NCBI GenBank assembly: GCA_946407725.1
Contig: CAMJPM010000015.1
Location: 1-43,314 of the forward strand
Length of the DNA: 43,314 nt
From: an uncultured Lachnospiraceae bacterium
GTDB lineage: Bacteria; Bacillota; Clostridia; Lachnospirales; Lachnospiraceae
Reading direction: 5' to 3'
Numbering within the stretch: the stretch's first letter is position 1; the number at the start of each line of letters is the position of its first letter. This document shows, piece by piece, positions 1 through 7,891 of the stretch. The notes below the pieces were generated by a model. The model was not told the origin of the DNA and did no database searches. It saw nothing but the letters and a program-made list of their open reading frames with translations. A program made the position numbers and the translations under genes.

Positions 1-178
1 CCGGAAATTACTTGCCGCGAGGACTATTTGGCGATCAGGGCAAGTAAAATCGTTCTGTGAAGATCCGGAAATTACTTGCCGCAAGGACGATTCAGTTCTC
101 AAGGCAAGTAAAATCGTTCCGTGAAGATCCGGAAATTACTTGCCGCGAGGACAATTTAGCATTCAAGTCAAGTAAAGA
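1..178. repeat. 64-bp tandem hairpin repeats, about 2.8 copies
   Basis: Units begin at 1, 65 and 129, each opening with CCGGAAATTACTTGCCGC. Every unit contains an inverted repeat, TTACTTGCC (8-16, 72-80, 136-144) against GGCAAGTAA (39-47, 103-111). In the third copy the right arm is GTCAAGTAA (about 167-175), leaving one G.T pair. The central 20 or so bases between the arms differ from copy to copy while the arms and the joining segment are kept. The array runs off the left edge of the window. No coding capacity is seen. A related short hairpin (TTACTTGC against GCAAGT) occurs near 43230 at the other end of the window. Confidence 0.85.
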
Positions 179-199
179 GTATTCCATAATAATCATGTA

Positions 200-228
200 T
201 TGATTAAATAAAAAAAGGGTAATAAAAT
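200..228 (+). promoter_or_regulatory. Candidate SigA-type promoter of the phosphatase operon
   Basis: TTGATT at 200-205, a 17-base spacer, then TAAAAT at 223-228. It lies about 70 bases before the TTG start at 299, in an AT-rich stretch right after the tandem repeats. Assignment is by consensus only. Confidence 0.5.
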
Positions 229-298
229 AAAAAAATCAATATCTGTTCCGAACCGAAGGGTTATGGACATCAAAAACGGTTTTTCAGGGAGGTGAAGT

Positions 299-2407
299 TT
301 GAAACAAAATGTTTCAGACTTCCATCGGTGCCGCGCAGGCACGTCACCGATGAGCACTCTTGCCTGCGGCAAGGTACAAATCATGAATCCCGGGCGGTCA
401 TCCATAAGAAACAGGCTTCAGCGGATAGTTCTTCTCATTTCATTAACAGCACTGATAGTAACAAGTGCACTCGGTGTCATGATAATGATATCCATCAGGG
501 ATCGGAGCGAAGCTGCCCTGTCATACGAAACCCACAACAATCTTGTAAATATAGTAAATGACAAAGCAGCCCTGATAGATGCGGAGATGCAGAGATACCG
601 CGGGTATTCCGAGGTCTTTGCGGCATTTCTGACGACCATATATAGAGAACCTGAAAGGTTCAGTCCCTGGGATCCCTGGGATAAGATACCGGAGGGGTTT
701 ACAGGGCGTTATCCCACGTGTATACGGCGTTCGGAGGATATTGATAAAAATAAGTTCGCTCATGAGATCGCAATGGCGGACAATGTGGCGCTGCTTCTGG
801 ATCCTTTGATGAAAGACGAATCAAAGAATATCTCCGCGGTTTACTGGGGCAACGAAAACGGTATACTTACAGGTTTTGAAACAAACGCCGCTCCGGATAT
901 ATTCTATGATTTTTTCGCCGTTCCCTGGTATGAAAAGTGCAAAAAATCCGGAGAATCAGTTTATACGGATATTTATCTGGACGGAACAGGACGGGGACTT
1001 ACCATAACCTCCGCTTCCCCTTATTACGATAAGGACGGGAACTTCCATGGGGTTTTCGGTGTGGATGTCCTGATCTCCAGCCTGTATGAAGAGAGCGTGA
1101 AGCTGGAGCTGGGAGAAGGCGCCTATGCTTTTCTTGTGGATAATAACGGAAATGTGGTGTCCCCCGACGGCGAAGCAAAACCCCTTATGGAGAACGAATC
1201 CATAGATGAAGCCACCGCGGAAAGGCTCTTAAAGGCTGACCGGGATGTGTTCCTGTATAATGATGTGTACTACACATCGGCAAAGGTGGAGAGCACCGGA
1301 TGGATCATCTGTCTTCATCTGCCCCAGAGCCTTGTGATGAAGCCGGTTTATTCAATTGATTCAGGTATCAGGGCAGCGATAATATCCTTTGTGGTGGTCT
1401 TTGCACTGATCCTTATCATTGTCCTCTTTATCATAAGGAGATTTTCCGACAGTATTACCGAGCCCATAATAGCTTTAAGGGAGGATGTCAGGAATATCAG
1501 CGGAGGAAAACTGGACTATGTGGCCAGGGTTACCACCAATGATGAAATAGGGGATCTGGCCAACAGCTTCAATGATATGAACTCCTCGCTTAAAGAGTAT
1601 ATCGAAGACGTTAAACAGATGACCTCCGAAAAGGAGCGGATCAAAGCGGAGCTGAGCGTGGCCTACAGGATCCAGAGCGATCTGCTGCCTTCGGTATTTC
1701 CGGCATTTCCCGACAGGAAAGAATTTGATATATATGCCTCCATGACTGCGGCAAAGGAAGTGGGAGGCGACTTCTACGACTTCTTCTTAACGGATGACGA
1801 CCACCTGGGAGTAGTCATTGCCGATGTATCCGGAAAGGGCGTGCCTGCGGCAATGTTTATGGCTATCAGCAAGACCATGATAAAGAATTACGCCATGACT
1901 GGAATAAGACCCTCTGAGGTGCTTAAAAAGACAAACGATTTCCTCTGTGAGAATAATGAGCAGAACCTCTTTGTCACCGCCTGGTTCGGTATCATCACCC
2001 TGTCTTCCGGTGAGGTCGTAAGTGCTGATGCCGGGCATGAGACACCCCTGCTGCTCCATAACGGAAACTTTACAAGTCTGAACTATGAGCACTTCCCGCC
2101 TCTTGCCACCATGGATGACAATGAATACTATGACTACAGCTTCAGGATGGAGAAGGGCGACAGTTTATTTATTTATACTGACGGTGTTCTGGATGCGAAA
2201 AACAAAGATAATAAGCGTTTCGGCATAGAAAGGCTGTCAAAGCTCATCACCCTTGACACCCAGGACAGCCCGGAGAAGCTCATAAACACGGTAAAGGAAA
2301 GTGTGTACAGCTTTATCGGCGAAATGGATCCCTTCGATGATATAACCATGATGTGCGTTAAGTATAACGGAGCTGACGGGCCGGGAGCTGATGTATATAC
2401 TCAATAA
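299..2407 (+). CDS. RsbU-like membrane sensor serine phosphatase (dCache-HAMP-PP2C)
   Basis: Predicted to dephosphorylate a STAS-domain antagonist in response to an extracellular ligand. The 702 residues show TM1 (about 40-67), an extracytoplasmic double-Cache type domain (about 70-350), TM2 (about 356-383), HAMP (about 384-437) and a C-terminal SpoIIE/RsbU PP2C domain (about 470-695). Metal-binding motifs are visible: GGDFYDF near 489, DVSGKG, and DDITMM near 680. I chose the TTG start because AGGGAGGTGA lies at 286-294 with good spacing; the later ATG codons at 350 and 383 lack an RBS. The next two genes encode the kinase and the antagonist, making a complete partner-switching set. The last codons lie inside a long inverted repeat (2396-2534), so the C-terminus may have been altered by that element. 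The ligand is unknown. Confidence 0.9.
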   Translation: MKQNVSDFHRCRAGTSPMSTLACGKVQIMNPGRSSIRNRLQRIVLLISLTALIVTSALGVMIMISIRDRSEAALSYETHNNLVNIVNDKAALIDAEMQRYRGYSEVFAAFLTTIYREPERFSPWDPWDKIPEGFTGRYPTCIRRSEDIDKNKFAHEIAMADNVALLLDPLMKDESKNISAVYWGNENGILTGFETNAAPDIFYDFFAVPWYEKCKKSGESVYTDIYLDGTGRGLTITSASPYYDKDGNFHGVFGVDVLISSLYEESVKLELGEGAYAFLVDNNGNVVSPDGEAKPLMENESIDEATAERLLKADRDVFLYNDVYYTSAKVESTGWIICLHLPQSLVMKPVYSIDSGIRAAIISFVVVFALILIIVLFIIRRFSDSITEPIIALREDVRNISGGKLDYVARVTTNDEIGDLANSFNDMNSSLKEYIEDVKQMTSEKERIKAELSVAYRIQSDLLPSVFPAFPDRKEFDIYASMTAAKEVGGDFYDFFLTDDDHLGVVIADVSGKGVPAAMFMAISKTMIKNYAMTGIRPSEVLKKTNDFLCENNEQNLFVTAWFGIITLSSGEVVSADAGHETPLLLHNGNFTSLNYEHFPPLATMDDNEYYDYSFRMEKGDSLFIYTDGVLDAKNKDNKRFGIERLSKLITLDTQDSPEKLINTVKESVYSFIGEMDPFDDITMMCVKYNGADGPGADVYTQ

Positions 2408-2534
2408 CGGAATTATACTCGCAAATGCAATTAACTGCCGTTTTATTTTATAAGGAATGAGCGTTTGCTCGTTAAACTGTTTTGATACTGGCAGTTATTT
2501 ACGTTACTGAGTATAAATACCGTTATTGAGTATA
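2396..2534. repeat. Long imperfect inverted repeat overlapping the phosphatase stop codon
   Basis: The ends are a perfect 15-base inverted pair, TATACTCAATAACGG (2396-2410) and CCGTTATTGAGTATA (2520-2534). Inside, TTATACTC and TAACTGCC of the left arm recur in inverted form at matching offsets in the right arm (GAGTATAA, GGCAGTTA). A small GAGC-GTTT-GCTC hairpin lies near the centre. It fills the gap between the phosphatase and kinase genes. It is followed by GCCTCCGGCGGATGC (about 2535-2549), which also occurs inverted in the repeat element at 3320-3463. No transposase is present; a MITE-like or REP-like nature is inference. Confidence 0.8.
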
Positions 2535-2572
2535 AGCCTCCGGCGGATGCGGAAGATAAAGGAGAAAGCGTA

Positions 2573-3001
2573 TTGAAAGAGCTTTGTATCAATGCGGAAA
2601 CATACAGTTTAAGTGAGCTGTTTACATTTATCACCGGGGAATTGTCAGAGCATGACTGTACTCCCAGGGATATACGCCTTATCAGGCTGTGTGTGGAAGA
2701 AATCTTCATGAACATAAGCTGTTATGCGTATGCCCCCGATACCGGGGAAACCAGTGTCAGCATAGATTTTCCTCCGGTAAAAGGGGATTCCCTTGAGGTG
2801 GATATTTCCTTTTCCGACAGGGGAAAACCTTTCAATCCTCTTAAAAATCCGCCTCCGGACCTGGACGCTTCCCTGGAGGAAAGGGAGATAGGGGGTCTGG
2901 GAATCCATATCGTATTAAATAAAATGGATACTGTGACTTATGACTACAGGGATGGAAAGAATATCCTGACAATGAAAAAGGAACTTAGAGGGCATAGATG
3001 A
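2573..3001 (+). CDS. RsbW-like anti-sigma serine kinase (HATPase_c_2)
   Basis: A 142-residue GHKL-fold ATPase of the RsbW/SpoIIAB class. Members phosphorylate a STAS antagonist and in many systems also hold a sigma factor. Visible features are the N-box (VEEIFMNI, about 43-50), a G1-type segment (SDRGKPFNP) and a G2-type segment (GGLGIHIV, about 110-117). A TTG start at 2573 is supported by AAAGGAG at 2558-2564. Its stop overlaps the ATG of the STAS gene (ATGA at 2998-3001), so translation is probably coupled. No sigma factor gene is nearby, so the output partner is unknown and could be a non-sigma effector. Confidence 0.88.
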   Translation: MKELCINAETYSLSELFTFITGELSEHDCTPRDIRLIRLCVEEIFMNISCYAYAPDTGETSVSIDFPPVKGDSLEVDISFSDRGKPFNPLKNPPPDLDASLEEREIGGLGIHIVLNKMDTVTYDYRDGKNILTMKKELRGHR

Positions 3002-3297
3002 TGGAGATAAGAAAAGAAAAAAACGGAGATACAGCGCTGATCTTTGTTTCGGGAGAGGTTGACTCCACCAATGTAAATGAATTTGAAGAGACCTTAAATG
3101 CCTTTTCGGAAGGAGAAGATAAAGTCATTATTGATCTTGGGGATTTATATTACATTTCCTCAACCGGCTTAAGGGTGCTTCTTATGCTGCAGAAAAGGTA
3201 TGGCCGTGGTGATGCCCTTTCCATAAGGAATACAAATGAAGAGGTCATGGATATTTTCAAGGTAACAGGTTTTTCAAAGCTTCTGCACCTGGTGTAG
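2998..3297 (+). CDS. STAS-domain anti-anti-sigma factor (RsbV/SpoIIAA-like)
   Basis: A 99-residue single STAS domain. In this family the unphosphorylated form binds the RsbW-like kinase and releases its target, and phosphorylation of a conserved serine blocks that. The phospho-acceptor region reads YISSTGLRVLL (about 52-62), with the usual serine after the I-S pair. Start at 2998 or at the adjacent ATG 3001; both give almost the same protein. The gene overlaps the kinase gene by four bases. Substrate of the upstream PP2C phosphatase by inference from gene order. Confidence 0.9.
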   Translation: MMEIRKEKNGDTALIFVSGEVDSTNVNEFEETLNAFSEGEDKVIIDLGDLYYISSTGLRVLLMLQKRYGRGDALSIRNTNEEVMDIFKVTGFSKLLHLV

Positions 3298-3319
3298 CGT
3301 TTCAATGACATCTTTACTT

Positions 3320-3463
3320 ATAGTAAACGACAAAAGTCTTTTCGTTTTGTCGTTTACTGCGCCGAATTTTGGCCGCTGAAAGCGGCATATTTCCTTGCAA
3401 AATTCGTGCGCATCCGCCGGAGGCTTTATAGTAAGCGAAATTTTATATTTCGCTTAATATAAA
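3320..3463. repeat. Multi-hairpin intergenic repeat, family A copy 1
   Basis: Three stem-loops in a row. Stem 1 pairs AGTAAACGACAAAA (3322-3335) with its complement at 3345-3358. Stem 2 pairs GAATTTTG with CAAAATTC and encloses GCCGCT-GAA-AGCGGC. Stem 3 is TAAGCGAAA against TTTCGCTTA. A second copy lies at 26829-27024 with the same order of hairpins and with paired changes in stems 1 and 2. It lies downstream of the STAS gene, between convergent genes, where it may also end transcription. Confidence 0.85.
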
Positions 3464-3557
3464 ATATGATCTTGACATCATCTACCGCGTTGTCGTCGAT
3501 CGGCGTAGCCCACTACGCCTCACTCCTCCGCCTTGTATCTGATGCCAATCTGGAATT
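3464..3557. other. Convergent intergenic remainder with short hairpin
   Basis: The stretch between repeat element A and the 3' end of the acyltransferase gene holds CGGCGTAG-CCCA-CTACGCC (about 3501-3519). That hairpin could serve as a terminator for the minus-strand gene, but it has no clear T-run. No gene is seen. Confidence 0.4.
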
Positions 3558-4676
3558 TTAAGTAAAAGAGTCTTTGAAACGCTTCACTTGTCTGACAATG
3601 AAATTGGAGAGAGCCGTAAGAACAGCTCCCGTAAGGGTGATCAGTGAAAACAGGGGGATAAAAAAGATAAGTGAAGAAACCCTGTTGAAAACAAAACCCT
3701 TCACTAGCCACATCACCCCGTATAGGATGACGTGGTGGACCAGGAAAATGCCATAGGAATATTTGCTTACAAGATTAAAAAGCCTGTCTGCCGCCCTGAT
3801 CCCGGTAAGAAAAGGAGTTATCAGTATCAGGAACAGGAATGTGAGTACCGCAAGGACAGTGCAGGTTTCCAGCTTATTTAAGGGAAGCGGCACCAGTAAA
3901 AAGGGCAGGGACATAAATATTATAAGAACCGCGGTGATAACTGAGGTTTTCCTGTTTTTCTTTTTTATTGCCGGCAGGAAATAAGTCACCAGTATAAATC
4001 CAAGCCAGAAATCCATAAAACAGGTCCACAGACACATATTATCGCTTATCACTATGTGGCTGTTATAGTATTTTATAAGCACAATAAAGATATTTGTATC
4101 TGGTGCGCTGGAGAAATAGTGCCTTCTGAAATTAAAAAGAAAAAGGAAGGTTATCAGTATTGTGGAGGGTATCCTGGCCCTGTTCCAGAGAAAGAGAAGC
4201 AGGGGATAGAAAAGGTACATGAAGATAATGCCGCCTAAGAACCATTCCCCCAGACAGTAGTAATTCATTCCAAGATGCAGGAAATACCCGTCCATTCCGA
4301 TAAAGGACAGGAGGAAATTCTTTCTCGGACCGCCCCAGAACCAGCCCCCGACCCTTTTGGAGTTGATGACATACATTATTATCCAGGCTATGTAAAAGGC
4401 AGGAAAGAGGGAAAGCCATCTTTTTTTATAGAAGTTCAAGACCTCTTTTACAGAGGAAAGCACCGGATAATTATAGAGGAGGGCGGCTCCGGAGAGCATA
4501 AAGAAAACAGCCACAAAAATGCCGCCGTAGTCACCGTTTTCAAATTTCAGAAATTCAGGGCCGGACTCCCTTATCCCGAATTCATAAAAGGAATAGCTGT
4601 AGTGATACAGCACTATGGCGACAGCGCTGACCGCGCGTATGATGTTAAAGCTTTCCTCAGATGGTTTTTTAGCCAT
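3558..4676 (-). CDS. Acyltransferase family 3 membrane protein
   Basis: A 372-residue polytopic protein of the acyltransferase-3 (OafA/NodX-like) family, which O-acylates surface polysaccharides or other envelope glycans. The N-terminus NIIRAVSAVAIVLYHYSY has the family's Arg and His in TM1, and about ten hydrophobic segments follow. A late HHVILYGVMW segment is also typical. The ATG at 4674-4676 starts the protein; the RBS is weak. It is divergent from the GtrII-like gene, which suggests both decorate a cell-surface glycan. The acyl donor and acceptor cannot be told from sequence. No C-terminal SGNH domain is present. Confidence 0.88.
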   Translation of the reverse strand: MAKKPSEESFNIIRAVSAVAIVLYHYSYSFYEFGIRESGPEFLKFENGDYGGIFVAVFFMLSGAALLYNYPVLSSVKEVLNFYKKRWLSLFPAFYIAWIIMYVINSKRVGGWFWGGPRKNFLLSFIGMDGYFLHLGMNYYCLGEWFLGGIIFMYLFYPLLLFLWNRARIPSTILITFLFLFNFRRHYFSSAPDTNIFIVLIKYYNSHIVISDNMCLWTCFMDFWLGFILVTYFLPAIKKKNRKTSVITAVLIIFMSLPFLLVPLPLNKLETCTVLAVLTFLFLILITPFLTGIRAADRLFNLVSKYSYGIFLVHHVILYGVMWLVKGFVFNRVSSLIFFIPLFSLITLTGAVLTALSNFIVRQVKRFKDSFT

Positions 4677-4809
4677 GGCAAATAATCCGTATCAAATCGA
4701 TTCTCTGCATCCTTTGTAATGTCGGGGTTTTCGGACGTCACTTGAGGCGGATGCGGGTGACTGTTCTTAAGCAGTTATCAATTATACCACATATGGAGAT
4801 CATACTGAA
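4677..4809. promoter_or_regulatory. Divergent promoter region between acyltransferase and GtrII-like genes
   Basis: On the minus strand TGG-TATAAT (TATAAT complement at 4781-4786) gives an extended -10 with a weak TTCAGT 17 bases upstream. On the plus strand TATACC overlaps the same bases. The decamer CGGGTGACTG and its following T (4754-4764) recur at 12267-12277, at nearly the same distance before another start codon. Assignments are by eye. Confidence 0.35.
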
Positions 4810-6471
4810 ATGCTATTAAGAATACACGGATTTCTGAAAAAAAAACCGCTGCTCGTAATCTGCACCGCCGTTGCTGCAGTCCTTACTTATTCAGTAAAGC
4901 TTAGCGGATATACCATTGGCTATGATACGGACCTGTTTATGGGGGATCCGGATTATGCGTGGTTTAACTGGAGAGAAATAGGAAGATTCGGCCTTATCCT
5001 TCTGAAATATATTTTTTCCCCCCGGGGTCTGAATATCCATATGGCGGACTTTACAGCAGTATTTTTTCTGATTGCCGGCACCCTTCTCTGGTGCTTCTAT
5101 ATCTTTGAGTATTGCGGTCTGTTTTCTTCTTTCGGGGAAAAAGGTCATCCTGAAAATCTACTGCTGTTTTTTCCGGCTGTTCTTTTTTATATCACAAGCG
5201 GTGTATGGCAGGAGCAGATTTATTACCAGCTCCAGAGCGCAGAAGTCATGTTTGCCGTATTCCTTTGTCCCCTCACGGTTATGGCCTTATGTACAGGCGC
5301 AAGGAAAAATAACAGACCCATGATTATTACCTTTATCGTTTTAAATACATTTCTTCTTTCTGTATATCAGGCGGTGATAATGATGACTGTGGCAGCGCTC
5401 CTTATCTTTCTTTACTCTCTTAAGGACGCTGAAAAGCACAGATACTTAAAGACTCTTGTGTTAGCGGTTCTGTCCTCACTTGCGCTGTATTTTATCTTAA
5501 GCTGTATATTTAAAAATCTTATCTTCCGGGTCGGGGATACGGACTTTGTTTCGGCCAATATAAGGATCGGAGAGGGCAGTACGAATCCCTTTTTCAGATT
5601 TGCAGGATACATATACATGCTGCTTTTTGCCAATGTGGGGGTTCTTTCCTCTGTGGTGGATCCGCTGATCGCGTCACATGCCATGACCGGCTCTGATGCA
5701 GTGGACTACTATCACGGCGCGTTTCAGGACATTGCCTGCGTTCTTTACATTCCCGCAGTGCTCCTGTTCCTTTGTACCGGTATATCAGATGCTTTAAGGA
5801 AATTAAGAGTGGGGATCCTGACACTTTCCCGGGCTGTTATTAATATATTGATCACTCTTATGATACCCCTGTCCGTACTTGCCTTTCCTCTGGTGGGAGC
5901 CGGGGACATAAAGGTAAGGGTCCAGTTTGTGCTGCCCCTTGTGGCCATGTTCCTTTTTATTTTCTCCACGGACTTCTTTTACAGGTCATGGCAGGATAAA
6001 AGGAGCAGGGTATCTGCCGTCCTTATGGCCATTGTCCCCCTTATAATTTTTTATTCGGCCTTTATGCAGGGAAAGAGGGTTTCCATGCTCTTTATGTCAG
6101 ACCTCAGGGTCTTTGAGAATGACAAAATGCTCTCTTCTGAAATTGACAGGAGTTTAAAAAAGGTTATTTTTGAAAACAGCCTCCCCGAAGATACTCCCGT
6201 CCTCATTTACGGTTTTAATGAAGCGGAATTTGACAGAACAGTTACGCATGGGGAATTTATCGGGAGATCCGCGTTTTCAAGAAATAAATTTGAAGACACG
6301 GGCACCACCGGACACAGCATCGCTTTTATGCGTGTTTTAGGGTATAGATACACTCCCTGCCGGAATATCACCGATAACGACAGGAAATATATCTCCGGAA
6401 TGAATGTTTTTCCCTCTGTGGGATCTGTACAATATAGAGAGGGAAAACTGATCGTAAAGCTGTCAGATTGA
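4810..6471 (+). CDS. GtrII-like multi-spanning glucosyltransferase
   Basis: A 553-residue integral membrane protein resembling the GtrII glucosyltransferase family (O-antigen or cell-wall glycan modification with a lipid-linked sugar donor). The first extracytoplasmic loop after TM1 has acidic residues, GYDTDLFMGDPDYAW, and then a conserved-looking WREIGRFG, as in GtrII proteins. About ten hydrophobic segments follow, then a soluble C-terminal part of about 130 residues. GGAGAT at about 4795 is a poorly spaced RBS for ATG 4810. Divergent to the acyltransferase-3 gene, consistent with a small surface-glycan modification locus. The family call is from pattern; the sugar and acceptor are unknown. 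Confidence 0.7.
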   Translation: MLLRIHGFLKKKPLLVICTAVAAVLTYSVKLSGYTIGYDTDLFMGDPDYAWFNWREIGRFGLILLKYIFSPRGLNIHMADFTAVFFLIAGTLLWCFYIFEYCGLFSSFGEKGHPENLLLFFPAVLFYITSGVWQEQIYYQLQSAEVMFAVFLCPLTVMALCTGARKNNRPMIITFIVLNTFLLSVYQAVIMMTVAALLIFLYSLKDAEKHRYLKTLVLAVLSSLALYFILSCIFKNLIFRVGDTDFVSANIRIGEGSTNPFFRFAGYIYMLLFANVGVLSSVVDPLIASHAMTGSDAVDYYHGAFQDIACVLYIPAVLLFLCTGISDALRKLRVGILTLSRAVINILITLMIPLSVLAFPLVGAGDIKVRVQFVLPLVAMFLFIFSTDFFYRSWQDKRSRVSAVLMAIVPLIIFYSAFMQGKRVSMLFMSDLRVFENDKMLSSEIDRSLKKVIFENSLPEDTPVLIYGFNEAEFDRTVTHGEFIGRSAFSRNKFEDTGTTGHSIAFMRVLGYRYTPCRNITDNDRKYISGMNVFPSVGSVQYREGKLIVKLSD

Positions 6472-6534
6472 ACATACGTTATAATTCGGCGGCCTTGCGG
6501 TCCGATGAATTGTAACTTGCATAATATTTTATAC

Positions 6535-6563
6535 TTGTGTTTTCTTTGTCAATCTATTACAAT
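6535..6563 (+). promoter_or_regulatory. SigA-type promoter of gap
   Basis: TTGTGT at 6535-6540, a spacer of exactly 17 bases, and TACAAT at 6558-6563. Transcription from here would give a leader of about 100 bases before the gap start at 6671, containing the mini-ORF at 6596-6613. From the GtrII-like stop at 6471 to this promoter I see only AT-rich sequence and no gene. Confidence 0.65.
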
Positions 6564-6595
6564 ATAGGTTGTGTGAAGAACGGAGAGGTTTTATT

Positions 6596-6613
6596 ATGCT
6601 CCGGAGAAGGTAA
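6596..6613 (+). CDS. Possible five-residue leader peptide MLRRR before gap
   Basis: ATG at 6596 is followed by CTC CGG AGA AGG and TAA: one Leu and three consecutive Arg codons. GGAGAGG lies at 6582-6588 with reasonable spacing. The same bases can pair, CGGAG (about 6581) with CTCCG (about 6599), so the RBS might be masked. It may be a chance ORF; only conservation in relatives would decide. Confidence 0.3.
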   Translation: MLRRR

Positions 6614-6670
6614 ACGCGGTAAAGTGCTGCGTTCACAATAATAATATTTTAAGATCAGGAGGATTTTATA

Positions 6671-7699
6671 ATGGCAGTAAGAGTTGCGATCAATGGATTT
6701 GGACGTATCGGTCGTCTTGCATTCAGGCAGATGTTCCAGGCAGAGGGTTATGAGGTAGTTGCTATCAACGATCTTACATCTCCCAAGATGCTTGCACACC
6801 TTTTAAAGTACGACACATCACAGGGCCGTTATGTTGATTTCGGCAAAGAGGATGAGGTTACCGCTGATGACGAGGCCGGAACAATCACCGTTAAGGGTCA
6901 GACCATCAAGATTTACAAAGAGCCCGATGCAAATAACTGTCCCTGGGGCGACATCAATGTAGACGTTGTTCTTGAGTGCTCAGGCTTCTACACATCTAAG
7001 GATAAGGCACAGGCTCACATCAACGCCGGCGCAAAGAAGGTTGTTATTTCAGCTCCTGCAGGAAACGATCTTCCTACCATCGTTTACAATGTAAACCATA
7101 CAACACTTACAAAGGATGATAAGATCATCTCTGCTGCATCCTGCACAACCAACTGCCTTGCTCCCATGGCAAAGGCCCTCAATGATCTGGCTCCCATCGA
7201 TTCCGGTATCATGTGCACGATCCACGCTTACACAGGCGATCAGATGATCCTTGACGGACCTCAGAGGAAGGGCGATCTTCGTCGTTCACGTGCAGGTGCA
7301 TGCAACATCGTTCCCAACAGCACAGGTGCTGCAAAGGCTATCGGCCTTGTTATCCCCGAGCTGAACGGAAAGCTCATCGGCGCTGCACAGAGAGTTCCCA
7401 CTCCTACAGGCTCCACCACACTTCTTTTCGCAGTTGTTAATAAGGAGGTTTCCAAGGACGATATCAACGCAGCAATGAAGGCAGCTGCAAACGAGTCCTT
7501 CGGCTACACTGAAGAGCAGATCGTATCCAGCGACGTTATCGGCATGAGATACGGTTCACTCTTTGATGCAACACAGACCATGGTTTGCCCTCTTGAAGGC
7601 GGCAAGACCCAGGTTGAGGTTGTTTCATGGTATGACAACGAGAATTCATACACCTCTCAGATGGTTCGTACAATCAAGTACTTCGCAGAGCTTGGCTGA
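6671..7699 (+). CDS. gap: Glyceraldehyde-3-phosphate dehydrogenase, type I
   Basis: Catalyses NAD-dependent oxidation and phosphorylation of glyceraldehyde-3-phosphate in glycolysis. The 342 residues match the family's usual length. Visible are the N-terminal Rossmann motif INGFGRIGR, the catalytic-cysteine segment [12 protein letters not shown] (Cys about 158), and the C-terminal [15 protein letters not shown] at 6657-6662 precedes ATG 6671. Codon use is strongly biased and regular, as in highly expressed genes, unlike the flanking membrane genes. It has its own promoter and is followed by a strong terminator at 7796-7833, so it is probably transcribed largely apart from pgk. Confidence 0.98.
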   Translation: MAVRVAINGFGRIGRLAFRQMFQAEGYEVVAINDLTSPKMLAHLLKYDTSQGRYVDFGKEDEVTADDEAGTITVKGQTIKIYKEPDANNCPWGDINVDVVLECSGFYTSKDKAQAHINAGAKKVVISAPAGNDLPTIVYNVNHTTLTKDDKIISAASCTTNCLAPMAKALNDLAPIDSGIMCTIHAYTGDQMILDGPQRKGDLRRSRAGACNIVPNSTGAAKAIGLVIPELNGKLIGAAQRVPTPTGSTTLLFAVVNKEVSKDDINAAMKAAANESFGYTEEQIVSSDVIGMRYGSLFDATQTMVCPLEGGKTQVEVVSWYDNENSYTSQMVRTIKYFAELG

Positions 7700-7795
7700 G
7701 AAAGGCTATGATGCTTCTTTAATGAGCTAATGTGCGTATCTGTTCTGAATCCGGGGGATTCTGAATGGATAGAGCCAAATTCGGTAATGAATCTT

Positions 7796-7833
7796 AAGAG
7801 GTCCGGTCCATATAGGGCCAGGACCTCTTTTAT
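7796..7833 (+). terminator. Rho-independent terminator after gap
   Basis: AAGAGGTCC (7796-7804) pairs perfectly with GGACCTCTT (7821-7829) and is followed by further T bases. A smaller hairpin, CAGGGA-TTT-TCCCTG (7836-7850), follows directly and is succeeded by a short T-run. Together they separate gap from pgk. Confidence 0.85.
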
Positions 7834-7891
7834 CTCAGGGATTTTCCCTGTCTGATTTTTATAAAATAGAAAACGTATCGGGAGGTAAAAA

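Noticed and set aside
1-178. CRISPR array
   Set aside because: The unit is 64 bp with under three copies, the palindrome arms lie within the unit, and the variable part is only the hairpin loop. No cas genes are present.
3501-3557. Coding continuation of a small minus-strand ORF ending near 3520
   Set aside because: The ORF is a frame-shifted shadow of the acyltransferase 3' end running into intergenic sequence.
6564-6670. Riboswitch in the gap leader
   Set aside because: The leader is only about 100 bases and AT-rich, and I see no known aptamer core and no terminator before the RBS.
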